A DNA stretch of 64,000 nucleotides from Streptomyces albospinus (GCF_014648695.1 NZ_BMRP01000001.1:332680-396679), one strand, 5' to 3'. Positions 19,336-29,874 are shown, counted from the first letter of the stretch. Notes: generated from the letters alone by a model not told the origin. A program made the numbers and translations.

Positions 19336-19560
19336 TTGAAGCGCGACATCCACCCGGAGTACGTCGAGACCCAGGTCAGCTGCACCTGTGGCGCGTCGTT
19401 CACCACCCGTAGCACCGTCGCCGGCGGCAGCATCCGCGCCGACATCTGCTCCGAGTGCCACCCGTTCTACACGGGCAAGCAGAAGATCATGGACACGGGC
19501 GGCCGTGTGGCCCGCTTCGAGGCCCGCTTCGGCAAGTCCGCCGCGGCCGCCAAGAAGTAG
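19336..19560 (+). CDS. rpmE: 50S ribosomal protein L31 (zinc form)
   Basis: A 74-residue protein of the large ribosomal subunit, starting at TTG 19336 with AGGAGA 8 bases upstream. The zinc-binding Cys residues are present (CTC near residue 17 and CSECH near residue 39), which mark the C+ form rather than the zinc-independent paralog. The family start [19 protein letters not shown] is intact. prfA follows 168 bases later, behind a hairpin, which is the usual order in actinobacteria. Confidence 0.96.
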   Translation: MKRDIHPEYVETQVSCTCGASFTTRSTVAGGSIRADICSECHPFYTGKQKIMDTGGRVARFEARFGKSAAAAKK

Positions 19561-19571
19561 CGACCCGCAAG

Positions 19572-19618
19572 GCGCCGGTCTCCGGTCGCCCCCGGACAGG
19601 GGGGACCGGACCGGCGTC
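19572..19618 (+). terminator. terminator-like hairpin after rpmE
   Basis: GGCGCCGGTCTCCGGTCGCC and the downstream GGGGGGACCGGACCGGCGTC form a long GC stem with small bulges, followed by CTTTGTCG. It lies 11 bases after the rpmE stop. The T-rich tail is short, so it may only attenuate reading into prfA. Confidence 0.45.
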
Positions 19619-19728
19619 TTTGTCGTCCGTACCCTCCGCCTCCCCGGCGGGGAACGGTCCGCCGCGCAGCGGCAGCGGGGCGCAGCGGCCCCGGGAAGCC
19701 ACATCAGCAGTCAGCAGAGGAACACACG

Positions 19729-20808
<1,080 letters not shown>

Positions 20809-20843
20809 GACCGCAAGACCAGTACATACCGGCTGGAGGACCA

Positions 20844-21725
20844 GTGCCGCACGATTCCGGGGGGCGCCCCCCGAGCTCCCGATCGTTGCTGCTCGCGGAG
20901 GTGGCCCAGGCCACCCAGCGGCTGGCCGACGCCGGTGTGCCCTCACCGCGCTTCGACGCCGAGGAACTGGCCGCGCATGTGCACGGCGTCAAGCGCAGCC
21001 AGCTGCACACCGTCCCCGACGCGGACTTCGACGCCCGCTACTGGGAGGCGATCGCCCGCCGCGAGGCGCGTGAACCGCTCCAGCACATCACCGGCCGGGC
21101 CTTCTTCCGCTACCTCGAACTCGCCGTCGGGCCAGGGGTGTTCGTCCCCCGCCCGGAGACCGAGTCGGTGGTCGGCTGGGCCATAGACGCGGTGCGCGCC
21201 ATGGACGTCGTCGAGCCGCTGATCGTCGATCTGTGCACCGGCTCGGGCGCCATCGCCCTGGCCCTCGCGCAGGAGGTGCCGCGGTCCCGGGTGCACGCCG
21301 TGGAGCTGTCCGAGGAGGCGCTGCACTACGCCCGCAAGAACGTCGAGGGGTCCCGCGTCGTTCTGCATCACGGCGACGCGCTGACCGCGCTTCCCGAACT
21401 CGACGGGCAGGTCGACCTGGTCGTCTCCAACCCGCCGTACATCCCGCTGACCGAGTGGGAGTACGTCGCCCCCGAGGCCCGCGACCACGACCCGGAGCTG
21501 GCGCTGTTCTCGGGCGAGGACGGCCTCGACACCATCCGCGGCATCGAGCGGACCGCCCACCGGCTGCTGCGGCCCGGCGGCGTCGTCGTCATCGAGCATG
21601 CCGACACCCAGGGCGGGCAGGTGCCGTGGATCTTCACCGAGGAGCGGGGCTGGGCCGACGCGGCCGACCACCCCGACCTCAACAACAGGCCCCGATTCGC
21701 CACCGCGCGCCGGGCGACGCCATGA
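20844..21725 (+). CDS. prmC: release factor glutamine methyltransferase
   Basis: A 293-residue SAM-dependent N5-glutamine methyltransferase that modifies the GGQ glutamine of release factors. It has an N-terminal helical domain that holds the release factor, the SAM motif DLCTGSGAIALAL, and the catalytic NPPY at residues 196-199. GTG 20844 is chosen because GGAGGA precedes it closely; the frame stays open upstream inside prfA. It lies immediately after its substrate gene, and tsaC follows 70 bases later. Confidence 0.95.
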   Translation: MPHDSGGRPPSSRSLLLAEVAQATQRLADAGVPSPRFDAEELAAHVHGVKRSQLHTVPDADFDARYWEAIARREAREPLQHITGRAFFRYLELAVGPGVFVPRPETESVVGWAIDAVRAMDVVEPLIVDLCTGSGAIALALAQEVPRSRVHAVELSEEALHYARKNVEGSRVVLHHGDALTALPELDGQVDLVVSNPPYIPLTEWEYVAPEARDHDPELALFSGEDGLDTIRGIERTAHRLLRPGGVVVIEHADTQGGQVPWIFTEERGWADAADHPDLNNRPRFATARRATP

Positions 21726-21795
21726 CGCGCCCCGTCACCGCGCCTGATGCATCCGATGCATCCGAAGTATTCGTTCCGCACGAGGAGGTCCCGTA

Positions 21796-22443
21796 ATGGC
21801 ACGGCGATACGACTGCAGCGACGCGACCGACCGCGCGACCGGTCTGCGTGAGGCCGCCTCGGCCGTCCGCCGCGGCGAGCTGGTCGTGCTGCCGACCGAC
21901 ACCGTCTACGGTGTCGGCGCGGACGCCTTCAGTGCCGAGGCCGTCGGTGATCTGCTGGAGGCCAAGGGCCGCGGTCGGGGGATGCCCTCGCCGGTCCTGG
22001 TCGGGTCGCCCAACACCCTGCACGGGCTCGTCACCGAGTTCTCCGAGCAGGCGTGGGAACTGGTCGACGCCTTCTGGCCGGGCGCGCTCACCCTCGTCGC
22101 CAAGCACCAGCCGTCGCTGACCTGGGACCTGGGCGAGACCCGCGGCACGGTCGCGGTGCGGATGCCGCTGCACCCCGTCGCCATCGAGCTGCTCAACGAA
22201 TTCGGCCCGATGGCGGTCTCCAGCGCCAACCTCACCGGCCACCCCTCCCCGCAGGACTGCGACGCCGCCCAGGAGATGCTGGGCGACTCGGTCTCCGTCT
22301 ACCTGGACGGCGGCCCGACGCCCGCCGCGGTGCCGTCCTCGATCGTGGACGTCACCGGCCCGGTCCCGGTGCTGCTGCGCGCAGGCGCGATCAGCGCGGA
22401 GGAGCTGCGCAAGGTGGTACCCGAGCTCGAGGTGGCGAATTGA
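21796..22443 (+). CDS. tsaC: L-threonylcarbamoyladenylate synthase
   Basis: A 215-residue YrdC/Sua5 family enzyme that makes threonylcarbamoyl-AMP from threonine, bicarbonate and ATP for the t6A37 modification of tRNAs that read ANN codons. The dsRNA-binding-like fold shows the motifs GELVVLPTDTVYGVGADAFS, KGRGRGMPSPVLVG and TVAVRMPLHP. The C-terminal Sua5 domain is absent, so it is the short type. GAGGAGG sits just before the ATG. Its stop overlaps the start of the phosphatase-like gene by one base, so the two are translationally coupled. Confidence 0.94.
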   Translation: MARRYDCSDATDRATGLREAASAVRRGELVVLPTDTVYGVGADAFSAEAVGDLLEAKGRGRGMPSPVLVGSPNTLHGLVTEFSEQAWELVDAFWPGALTLVAKHQPSLTWDLGETRGTVAVRMPLHPVAIELLNEFGPMAVSSANLTGHPSPQDCDAAQEMLGDSVSVYLDGGPTPAAVPSSIVDVTGPVPVLLRAGAISAEELRKVVPELEVAN

Positions 22444-23141
22444 TGCCGCCCCTGGGGCGTGGCATAGCGGGACCAGGCGACGACACCTTCCCCTCCCCGG
22501 CCCTCTCGTCCCCCTCGCCCGGATCCACCACGTTCCGGATCCTCCACGTCAGCACCGGCAACGTCTGCCGCTCGCCGATCACCGAGCGGCTGCACCGGCA
22601 CGCCCTGGAGGAGCGGCTCGGCGACGGCCGGGGCTGCGGGCTGCTCGTGGAGAGCGCGGGCACCTGGGGCCATGAAGGCGCCCCCATGGAGGCGCACGCC
22701 GCGACCGTGCTCGCCGACTACGGCGCGGACCCGGCCGGCTTCATCGGCCGCGAGCTGCTCGACGAGCACGTCATCCGGGCCGACCTGGTGCTGACCGCGA
22801 CCCGCGACCATCGCGCCCAGGTCATCTCCATGGGCCACTCCGCCGGGCTGCGGACCTTCACGCTCAAGGAGTTCAACCGGCTGGTACGGGCCATAGACCC
22901 CGCCACGCTCCCGGCGACCGACCCGGAGCTCCCCGATGGAGGGCTGGTCGAGCGCGCCCGCGCGCTGGTGGGCGCCGCCGCCGCGCTGCGCGGCTGGCTG
23001 CTGGCGCCCAACCCGGAGTCCGACGAGGTCTACGACCCCTACGGCGCCCCCATCACCTTCTTCCGCTCCATCGGCGACGAGATCAACCAGGCCCTCGACC
23101 CGGTCGTCACCGCCCTCACCGGGGTCCCGGCACCCGCCTAG
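22443..23141 (+). CDS. low-molecular-weight protein-tyrosine-phosphatase-like protein
   Basis: A 232-residue protein with the LMW-PTP fold. The P-loop reads ILHVSTGNVCRSPITE at residues 33-48. Ordinary family members have Cys (VCxGNxCRSP) where this protein has Ser37; the second Cys (C42), Arg43 and the rest of the loop are kept. The usual general-acid segment is altered to IDPATLPATDPELP. As read it should bind phosphate or phosphotyrosine but hydrolyse poorly, so it may be a pseudophosphatase. I recall the same Ser in other Streptomyces copies, so it is probably not a sequencing error. It is translationally coupled to tsaC. Confidence 0.8.
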   Translation: MPPLGRGIAGPGDDTFPSPALSSPSPGSTTFRILHVSTGNVCRSPITERLHRHALEERLGDGRGCGLLVESAGTWGHEGAPMEAHAATVLADYGADPAGFIGRELLDEHVIRADLVLTATRDHRAQVISMGHSAGLRTFTLKEFNRLVRAIDPATLPATDPELPDGGLVERARALVGAAAALRGWLLAPNPESDEVYDPYGAPITFFRSIGDEINQALDPVVTALTGVPAPA

Positions 23142-23325
23142 AACGCCCCTGGAAGCCCCTTGGCGGGCCCGGGGCCGGGGCCGGGCCCCCGATGGCCTGC
23201 ACACCGCGCCCGATCGCTGAGCCGCGCCTACATTGGGATTAGGGCCTGCCCGGTGGATCAGGGCCGGACCGGCCCAGGGGCACGTGAGGCGTGCCCTGGT
23301 CCCCGTACGAGGCCCGGAGTCAGCG

Positions 23326-24699
23326 ATGCCCGCGACCACCGCGTCACCCCGCAGCCAGTCCCCGGCCGGCCGTGCCCAGGCCGCCGGACCGGCCGAGACC
23401 ATCGAGGACCGGGCGCGGGCCGCGGCCCGGGACGCGGTCACCCGGCCGCCCGGCTCGCCGGACTTCGCGGCGCTGCTGCGGCAGGACCCGGAGATCGCCG
23501 GCGTGCTGCTGGGGGAGAGCGCCCGACAGCGCGACGGGCTCCAGCTGATCGCCGCGGAGAACTTCACGTCGACCGCCGTACTCGCCGCCCTCGGCTCCCC
23601 GTTGGGCAACAAATACGCCGAGGGCTATCCGGGCGCCCGGCACCACGGCGGCTGCGAGATCGTCGACCTCGCCGAGCGGATCGCGGTGGAACGCGCCAAG
23701 GCCCTTTTCGGCGCCGAACACGCCAACGTCCAGGCCCACTCCGGGTCTTCGGCCGTACTGGCCGCCTACGCCGCCCTGCTGCGCCCCGGAGACACCGTCC
23801 TGGCCATGTCCCTGCCGCACGGCGGGCACCTCACCCACGGATCGCCCGCCAACTTCTCCGGCCGGTGGTTCGACTTCGCCGGTTACGGCGTCGACGAGGA
23901 GACCGGACTGCTCGATTACGACGCGATCCGCGCGCTGGCCCGCGAGCGGCGGCCCAAAGCCATTGTCTGCGGCTCGATTTCCTATCCCCGGCACATCGAC
24001 TACGCCGCGTTCCGCGACATCGCCGACGAGACCGGCGCGTATCTGATCGCCGATGTGGCGCACCCGATGGGGCTCGTCGCGGGCGGCGCGGCGCCCAGCC
24101 CGGTCCCGTACGCCGATGTGGTGTGCGCCACCACCCACAAGGTGCTGCGCGGACCGCGCGGCGGAATGATCCTGTGCGGGGCGCGGCTGGCCGAGCGGAT
24201 CGACCGCGCGGTGTTCCCGTTCACCCAAGGGGGTGCACAGATGAACGCGGTCGCAGCCAAGGCCGTCGCCTTCGCCGAGGCGGCCACGCCCGCGTTCGGC
24301 GCGTACGCCCATCAGGTGACCGCCAACGCCCGCACACTCGCCGCCGCGCTGGCCGGCCAGGGCCTGGCGATCACCACCGGCGGCACCGACACCCACCTGA
24401 TCACCGCGGACTCCGCCCCGCTCGGGGTGGACGCGCGCACCGCCCGGGGCCGGCTGGCCGCCGCCGGGATCGTGCTGGACACCTGCGCGCTGCCGTGCGC
24501 CGAGGCTCCCGGGAAGCGCGGGGCGCGCCCGACCGGGATCCGGCTGGGCACCGCCGCGGTGACGACCCAGGGGATGGGCGAGCCCGAGATGCACCGGATC
24601 GCGGAGCTGATCGGGGCGGCGCTGCGGGAGGACCGCGAGGCCCGCGCCGGGACCGCCTCTCTGGTGCACCGCTTCCCGCCTTATCCGGATCAGGACTGA
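23326..24699 (+). CDS. glyA: serine hydroxymethyltransferase-like PLP enzyme
   Basis: A 457-residue fold-type I PLP enzyme of the GlyA family, which interconverts serine and glycine with tetrahydrofolate. It has the substrate loop LQLIAAENFTS, the NKYAEGYPGARHHGGCE motif, SGSSAVLAAYAAL (the normal family SGSQAN is altered here), and PLP Lys272 in ATTHKVLRGPRGG. A roughly 60-residue N-terminal extension precedes the core. ATG 23326 has GGAG 8 bases upstream. Streptomyces often carries more than one glyA-type gene, and the SGSS variant suggests this may be a paralog of shifted specificity rather than the main SHMT. Confidence 0.85.
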   Translation: MPATTASPRSQSPAGRAQAAGPAETIEDRARAAARDAVTRPPGSPDFAALLRQDPEIAGVLLGESARQRDGLQLIAAENFTSTAVLAALGSPLGNKYAEGYPGARHHGGCEIVDLAERIAVERAKALFGAEHANVQAHSGSSAVLAAYAALLRPGDTVLAMSLPHGGHLTHGSPANFSGRWFDFAGYGVDEETGLLDYDAIRALARERRPKAIVCGSISYPRHIDYAAFRDIADETGAYLIADVAHPMGLVAGGAAPSPVPYADVVCATTHKVLRGPRGGMILCGARLAERIDRAVFPFTQGGAQMNAVAAKAVAFAEAATPAFGAYAHQVTANARTLAAALAGQGLAITTGGTDTHLITADSAPLGVDARTARGRLAAAGIVLDTCALPCAEAPGKRGARPTGIRLGTAAVTTQGMGEPEMHRIAELIGAALREDREARAGTASLVHRFPPYPDQD

Positions 24700-24797
24700 C
24701 TCGGGAACCATTCGCGGGCCGGGTGCGTCCTTGCCTGTATTCACGGCCAGGGGGCTGACACGCATAAGGTGTGTGGCTGTGATGGCCAGCTATCTCT

Positions 24798-26135
24798 ATG
24801 GGGCAGCCCGTGCGTGAATACCTGCTGACGCTGTGCGTCACGGCCGCGGTGACCTACCTGCTGACCGGGCCGGTACGGAAGTTCGCGATCGCGGCCGGTG
24901 CGATGCCGGAGATCCGCGCGCGCGATGTGCACCGCGAGCCGACACCGCGGCTCGGCGGTATCGCGATGTTCGGCGGGCTGTGCGCGGGGCTGCTGGTCGC
25001 CGCGCATCTGGCCAACCTCAAGAGCGTCTTCGAGACCAATGAGCCGCAGGCGCTGCTGTCGGGCGCCGCGCTGATCTGGATCCTCGGCGTGCTGGACGAC
25101 AAGTGGGGCGTGGACGCCCTGGTCAAGCTCGGCGGCCAGATGATCGCCGCGGGTGTGATGGTCCTCCAGGGCCTGACGATCCTGTACCTCCCGATCCCCG
25201 GCATCGGCACGGTCGCGCTGACGCCCATGCAGGGCACCCTGCTGACCGTCGCGCTGGTCGTCATCACCATCAACGCGGTGAACTTCGTGGACGGCCTGGA
25301 CGGCCTGGCGTCCGGCATGGTCTGCATCGCCGCGGCCGCGTTCTTCATGTACACGTACCGGCTCTGGTTCGGTTACGGCATCGAGGCGGCGGCGCCCGCC
25401 ACCCTGTTCTCGGTCGTCCTGATGGGCATGTGCCTGGGCTTCCTGCCGCACAACATGCACCCGGCGCGGATCTTCATGGGCGACTCCGGCTCGATGCTGA
25501 TCGGCCTGGTGATGGCCGCCGGCGCGGTCTCGGTGACCGGCCAGGTCGACCCGGACCTGCTCAACCAGAAGGCGGGCGGTCTGCGTGAGGCGACCCACGC
25601 GATGGTGCCGGTCTACATCCCGCTGCTGCTCCCGCTGACGATCATCGCGGTGCCGGTCGCGGATCTGATTCTGGCCATTGTGCGGCGGACCTGGAAGGGC
25701 CAGTCGCCGTTCGCCGCGGACCGCGGGCACCTGCACCACCGGCTGCTGGAGATCGGTCATTCGCACAGCCGCGCGGTGCTGATCATGTACTTCTGGTCGG
25801 CGCTGATCGCGTTCGGTGCGGTGGCCTACTCGGCGAACGACGCCAGCATGTGGATCGTCCTGGGCATCGTGCTGCTCAGCGCGGTCGGCCTGGTGCTCCT
25901 CCTGCTCCCGCGCTTCACGCCGCGCGCCCCGCGCTGGGCGGAGCGGATGGTTCCGCCGCGCTACCGCCGGGTCGTGAGCGAGCCGGCGGCGGCCCTCGCG
26001 ACGGCCGGCGGGGAGTCCGCGGAGGCGCCGTCGGAGGAGCGGCGGCCGGTGATTCCGCCGGGCATCAACGGCGCCACCGCGATCGGCGACCGGTCACGCT
26101 TCGTGGACCGCCGGAAGGCGGGGAGTCATCGCTGA
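24798..26135 (+). CDS. undecaprenyl-phosphate GlcNAc-1-phosphate transferase (WecA/MraY family)
   Basis: A 445-residue polytopic membrane enzyme that loads a sugar-1-phosphate onto undecaprenyl phosphate to start cell-wall glycopolymer synthesis. Family motifs are the substrate-binding DVHREPTPRLGG, the Mg-binding DD pair at 100-101 (GVLDDKWG), the catalytic NFVDGLDGLASG, the nucleotide-site FMGDSGSMLIG, and a His-rich cytoplasmic loop DRGHLHHRLLEIGHSH. About eleven helices are expected, then a 65-residue hydrophilic tail. Together with the nearby LCP ligase gene it suggests linked wall-polymer functions. ATG 24798 is used; GTG 24810 is an alternative. Confidence 0.9.
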   Translation: MGQPVREYLLTLCVTAAVTYLLTGPVRKFAIAAGAMPEIRARDVHREPTPRLGGIAMFGGLCAGLLVAAHLANLKSVFETNEPQALLSGAALIWILGVLDDKWGVDALVKLGGQMIAAGVMVLQGLTILYLPIPGIGTVALTPMQGTLLTVALVVITINAVNFVDGLDGLASGMVCIAAAAFFMYTYRLWFGYGIEAAAPATLFSVVLMGMCLGFLPHNMHPARIFMGDSGSMLIGLVMAAGAVSVTGQVDPDLLNQKAGGLREATHAMVPVYIPLLLPLTIIAVPVADLILAIVRRTWKGQSPFAADRGHLHHRLLEIGHSHSRAVLIMYFWSALIAFGAVAYSANDASMWIVLGIVLLSAVGLVLLLLPRFTPRAPRWAERMVPPRYRRVVSEPAAALATAGGESAEAPSEERRPVIPPGINGATAIGDRSRFVDRRKAGSHR

Positions 26136-26285
26136 GTGGCGCTCCATCGCCTGAACGTGCGGAGGAAATCGGGGCGGTTGACCCCATACCAGGCATTCCG
26201 TCGGCCGTCAGTGCACCAACGCGCAGGTTCACGCTCAGGTGTGACAGGGTCCACACGAACCAGGTAAAGACCTCATCAAATAGTT

Positions 26286-26301
26286 TGTGATACCGTTCAC
26301 G
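26286..26301. promoter_or_regulatory. CRP-like palindrome upstream of the atp operon
   Basis: TGTGA-TACCGT-TCACG fits the TGTGA-N6-TCACA consensus of cAMP receptor proteins at nine of ten positions. It lies 121 bases before atpI, next to the AT-rich CATCAAATAGTTTGTG, which may contain a promoter. Streptomyces has a CRP homologue whose site resembles this. Binding is inferred from the match only. Confidence 0.45.
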
Positions 26302-26316
26302 AAACCCGGCGACAGA

Positions 26317-26348
26317 GCCGAAGGACCGTAGTGCGACGGCCCTTTGGC
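26317..26348 (+). promoter_or_regulatory. stem-loop in the atp leader
   Basis: GCCGAAGGACCGT pairs with ACGGCCCTTTGGC across a six-base loop (12 of 13 positions pair, one as G-U). No T-run follows. It could end transcription from the upstream gene or act in the atpI leader. Confidence 0.45.
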
Positions 26349-26422
26349 CTCAGGTTCTCCCTCAGGCCGGGTCTACGCTCGTCCCTGACGACACCACCCC
26401 CACCCTTTGCCGGAGCGCCGCC

Positions 26423-26860
26423 ATGCAGTCGAATGACGCCCGACTTCTCCTTCACGCCGTTGTGCCGACCCTCGCCACCGGCGCGATCGCCGCTGCCGTG
26501 AGCGGTGCGGTCGCGGGCGCGACGGGAGCGATCGGCGCCGTCGTCGGCACCGTGCTGGTGGTGCTGGTGATGGGCGCCGGACTCGTTGTCCTGCAACAGA
26601 CCGCGAAGAAGCTTCCGCAGCTGTTCCAGATGATGGGCCTGCTGCTGTACACGGTGCAGATCCTGTTCGTGGCGGTGTTCCTCATCGCCTTCAAGGACAC
26701 AACGCTCTTCGACACCAAGGCATTTGCGTTCACCCTGCTCGCAGCCACCCTCGTATGGATCGCGGCGCAGACCCGCGGCCATATGAAGGCGAAGATTCTG
26801 TACGTGGACCCCGACTCCGCAGACGCCAAGAAGGCGGAGACGGCGGGGTCGCCGACGTGA
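26423..26860 (+). CDS. atpI: ATP synthase accessory protein I
   Basis: A 145-residue membrane protein with four hydrophobic segments (about 12-32, 36-58, 72-92, 97-117). It has the composition and position of AtpI, the assembly or ion-transport helper encoded first in many atp operons. Sequence conservation of AtpI is weak, so the call rests mainly on its place 264 bases before atpB and its topology. The C-terminus is hydrophilic. Confidence 0.85.
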   Translation: MQSNDARLLLHAVVPTLATGAIAAAVSGAVAGATGAIGAVVGTVLVVLVMGAGLVVLQQTAKKLPQLFQMMGLLLYTVQILFVAVFLIAFKDTTLFDTKAFAFTLLAATLVWIAAQTRGHMKAKILYVDPDSADAKKAETAGSPT

Positions 26861-27124
26861 CCCGTAGGGCCGAGATAAATGGCCTCATGCGGGCCTGCTA
26901 TCGTCCGGTGCCAACTGCGGCGCAGATGGCGCAGGCGGCTGAGCTCCCAGATTCCACGCGATGGAACGGGCAGTTCTCGCGGCCGATGCCTGTGATCCGG
27001 TCCGGCCCCGCGCCGACCAGCCGCCCCCAAATCCGTAAGACCAGTCCAGTGCCGCTCCGTGGCTCAACGCCGCGCCGACACAACGAGGTTGCCGTACCCA
27101 TGCGCCACGCTGAAGGAGCTCGCG

Positions 27125-27934
27125 GTGAGTGCTGAAACGATGCTCGCCGTCGAGACCGATTGCCACATCTTTTCCGGGTGCGGCTTTGATGCTCCCGGGC
27201 TTCATAACTTCGTCTTCGAGCCGCTCTTCACCGTCGGCGGCTTCGAGTTCAACAAGCCGATGCTGCTGGCCCTGCTCAGCACGGTCGTTGTGGTGTGGTT
27301 CTTCTGGGCTGCATTCGGCCGGGCGAAGGTGGTTCCCGGAAAGCTCCAGATGATCGGCGAGGCGGGCTACGACTTCGTGCGCCGCGGGCTCGTTTACGAC
27401 GCGCTGGGGAAGAAGGAGGGCGACAAGTACGTCCCCTTCATGGTCTCGCTGTTCTTCTTCGTGTGGATGATGAACATCTGGTCGATCATCCCCGTCGCCT
27501 CCTTCCCGGTGACGTCGGTGATCGCCTTCCCCGCCGGACTGGCGGCGATCGTCTACATCCTGTGGGTCTTCCTCACCTTCAAGAAGCACGGCTTCGTCGG
27601 CGCCTTCAAGAACTTCACCGGCTACGACAAGTCGCTCGGCTGGGTCCTGCCGCTGCTCATGGTCATCGAGCTCTTCTCGAACCTGATCATCCGGCCCTTC
27701 ACCCACGCGGTCCGGCTCTTCGCCAACATGTTCGCCGGCCACCTGCTGATCCTGATGTTCACCATCGCCAGCTGGTACCTGCTGAACGGGATCGGCTTCG
27801 TCTACGCCGGCGCCTCGTTCATCATGACCCTTCTGATGACGGCGTTCGAGCTGTTCATCCAGGCCGTCCAGGCGTACGTCTTCGTCCTTCTGGCCTGCAA
27901 CTACGTCCAGGGCGCGCTCGCCGAGCACCACTGA
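27125..27934 (+). CDS. atpB: ATP synthase subunit a
   Basis: A 269-residue Fo subunit that forms the proton half-channels against the c-ring. The conserved Arg lies in the helix-4 motif NLIIRPFTHAVRLFANMFAGH, and the C-terminal helix ends VQAYVFVLLACNYVQGAL. The open frame extends upstream, but GTG 27125 has AAGGAG 7 bases before it and gives the expected N-terminus. Second gene of the operon. Confidence 0.96.
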   Translation: MSAETMLAVETDCHIFSGCGFDAPGLHNFVFEPLFTVGGFEFNKPMLLALLSTVVVVWFFWAAFGRAKVVPGKLQMIGEAGYDFVRRGLVYDALGKKEGDKYVPFMVSLFFFVWMMNIWSIIPVASFPVTSVIAFPAGLAAIVYILWVFLTFKKHGFVGAFKNFTGYDKSLGWVLPLLMVIELFSNLIIRPFTHAVRLFANMFAGHLLILMFTIASWYLLNGIGFVYAGASFIMTLLMTAFELFIQAVQAYVFVLLACNYVQGALAEHH

Positions 27935-28279
<345 letters not shown>

Positions 28280-28320
28280 ACGAAACTCATCGACTATCCA
28301 TTCAGACGGAAGGCACTGAT

Positions 28321-28884
28321 GTGAACGCCCTGCACTTGGCGGTGGAGGTTCCTGAGAACCCCCTGGTCCCGCCGATTCCAGAGCTGGTCATCGGCCTGAT
28401 CGCTTTCTTCATCGTCTTCGGCTTCCTCGCCAAGAAGCTCCTCCCGAACATCAACAAGGTTCTGGACGAGCGCCGGGCGCAGATCGAGGGCCGGATCGAG
28501 GACGCGGAGGCGACGCAGGCCGAGGCCCAGCAGGTGCTCGCGGACTACCGAGCACAGCTCGCCGACGCCCGCCACGAGGCCGCGCGACTCCGCCAGGAGG
28601 CGCAGGAGCAGGGCGCGACGCTCATCGCCGAGATGCGCGCCGAGGGCCAGCGGCAGCGTGAGGAGATCATCGCCGCCGGTCACGCCCAGATCGAGGCGGA
28701 CCGCAAGGCGGCGGCGCAGGCGCTGCGCCAGGACGTGGGCACGCTCGCCACCGAACTGGCCGGCAAGCTCGTCGGGGAGTCCCTTGAGGACCACGCCCGC
28801 CAGAGCCGGACCATCGACCGCTTCCTCGACGAGCTCGAGGCGAAGGCGGCGTCGGACACGACGAAGGCTGAGGCCGGCCGATGA
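28321..28884 (+). CDS. atpF: ATP synthase subunit b
   Basis: A 187-residue peripheral-stalk subunit. One N-terminal membrane helix (about residues 21-40, LVIGLIAFFIVFGFLAKKLL) is followed by a long charged coiled coil (about 45-180) rich in Ala, Glu, Gln and Arg that reaches up to F1. It starts at GTG 28321, with GGAAGG about 10 bases before it. The stop overlaps atpH by 4 bases (ATGA), giving coupled translation. Confidence 0.95.
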   Translation: MNALHLAVEVPENPLVPPIPELVIGLIAFFIVFGFLAKKLLPNINKVLDERRAQIEGRIEDAEATQAEAQQVLADYRAQLADARHEAARLRQEAQEQGATLIAEMRAEGQRQREEIIAAGHAQIEADRKAAAQALRQDVGTLATELAGKLVGESLEDHARQSRTIDRFLDELEAKAASDTTKAEAGR

Positions 28885-29696
28885 ACGGAGCGAGCCGCGA
28901 GGCACTGGCCTCCGCACGCGAGCGGTTCAACGCGCTGACGGACCACACCTCCGTCGACGCGGTGAAGCTCGCCGAGGAGCTGGCTGCCGTCACCGCTCTG
29001 CTCGACCGCGAGGTGTCGCTGCGTCGGGTCCTGACCGACCCGGCGCAGGGCGGCGAGGCGCGCGCCCAGCTGGCCGAGCGGCTGCTCGGCGGCCAGGTCG
29101 GCGAGGCGACTCTCGACCTGGTGACCGGAATGGTCCGCTCCCGCTGGTCGCGCTCGCGCGACCTGCCCGACGCGATCGAGGAACTGGCCTTCAGCGCCGA
29201 CCTCGTCGCGGCGCAGCGGGACGACCGGCTCGACGACGTCGAGGACGAGCTGTTCCGGTTCGGCCGCATCGTCGCGTCCAGCGCCGAGCTGCGTCGTGCG
29301 CTGACGGACCGCAACGCGTCAGCCGCTGCCAAGACGGAGCTGCTGCGCACGCTGCTGGGCGGCCGGGTCAACCCGGTCACCGAGCGCCTGGTGATCCGTC
29401 TTGTCGCACAGCCGCGGGGCCGTAGCCTGGAGGCAGGGCTCGATGCCCTCTCCAAGCTGGCGGCGGCCCGCCGGGACCGGATGGTCGCGGTGGTCACCTC
29501 GGCGGTGCCGCTCAGCGAAGGGCAGCGGCAGCGTCTCGGCGCCGCACTGGCCGAGCTGTACGGACGGCAGATCCACCTGAACCTCGACGTGGACCCCGAG
29601 GTCTGCGGCGGCGTCCGGGTACGGATCGGCGACGAGGTCATCAACGGGACCATCGCGGACCGCCTCGAAGAGGCGGCCCGGCGGATGGCCGGCTGA
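28881..29696 (+). CDS. atpH: ATP synthase subunit delta
   Basis: A 271-residue subunit that joins the peripheral stalk to F1. The C-terminal part is canonical (VTSAVPLSEGQRQRLGAAL and LDVDPEVCGGVRVRIGDEVINGT). At 271 residues it is about 90 longer than the E. coli protein because of an extended N-terminal helical domain, normal for Streptomyces. Start overlaps atpF by 4 bases. Confidence 0.95.
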   Translation: MNGASREALASARERFNALTDHTSVDAVKLAEELAAVTALLDREVSLRRVLTDPAQGGEARAQLAERLLGGQVGEATLDLVTGMVRSRWSRSRDLPDAIEELAFSADLVAAQRDDRLDDVEDELFRFGRIVASSAELRRALTDRNASAAAKTELLRTLLGGRVNPVTERLVIRLVAQPRGRSLEAGLDALSKLAAARRDRMVAVVTSAVPLSEGQRQRLGAALAELYGRQIHLNLDVDPEVCGGVRVRIGDEVINGTIADRLEEAARRMAG

Positions 29697-29837
29697 TCCA
29701 GCCACCAACTCAAGAGCTGCACAACCGGCGGCCAGGCACCGGACCGGTCGGCCGGACCGAGAGGTCCGGCTGCGGTCCGGAAGACGCCCCGGGAGAACAG
29801 CACAAGCATGACGGCGGCCCGAGTTGGGCCGTAAGCG

Positions 29838-29874
29838 GAAACCCCCTGGGGGGACGAGCCCCCCGGAACCGCAA
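29838..29874 (+). repeat. GC-rich hairpin in the atpH-atpA gap
   Basis: The 215-base gap before atpA is the longest inside the structural atp genes. It contains a stem of GGGGGG against CCCCCC around a short ACGAG-type loop (in CTGGGGGGACGAGCCCCCC), with a further CGGAA/GGAACCG-like flank. It may be a processing or attenuation site that adjusts F1 relative to Fo output. Confidence 0.4.
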
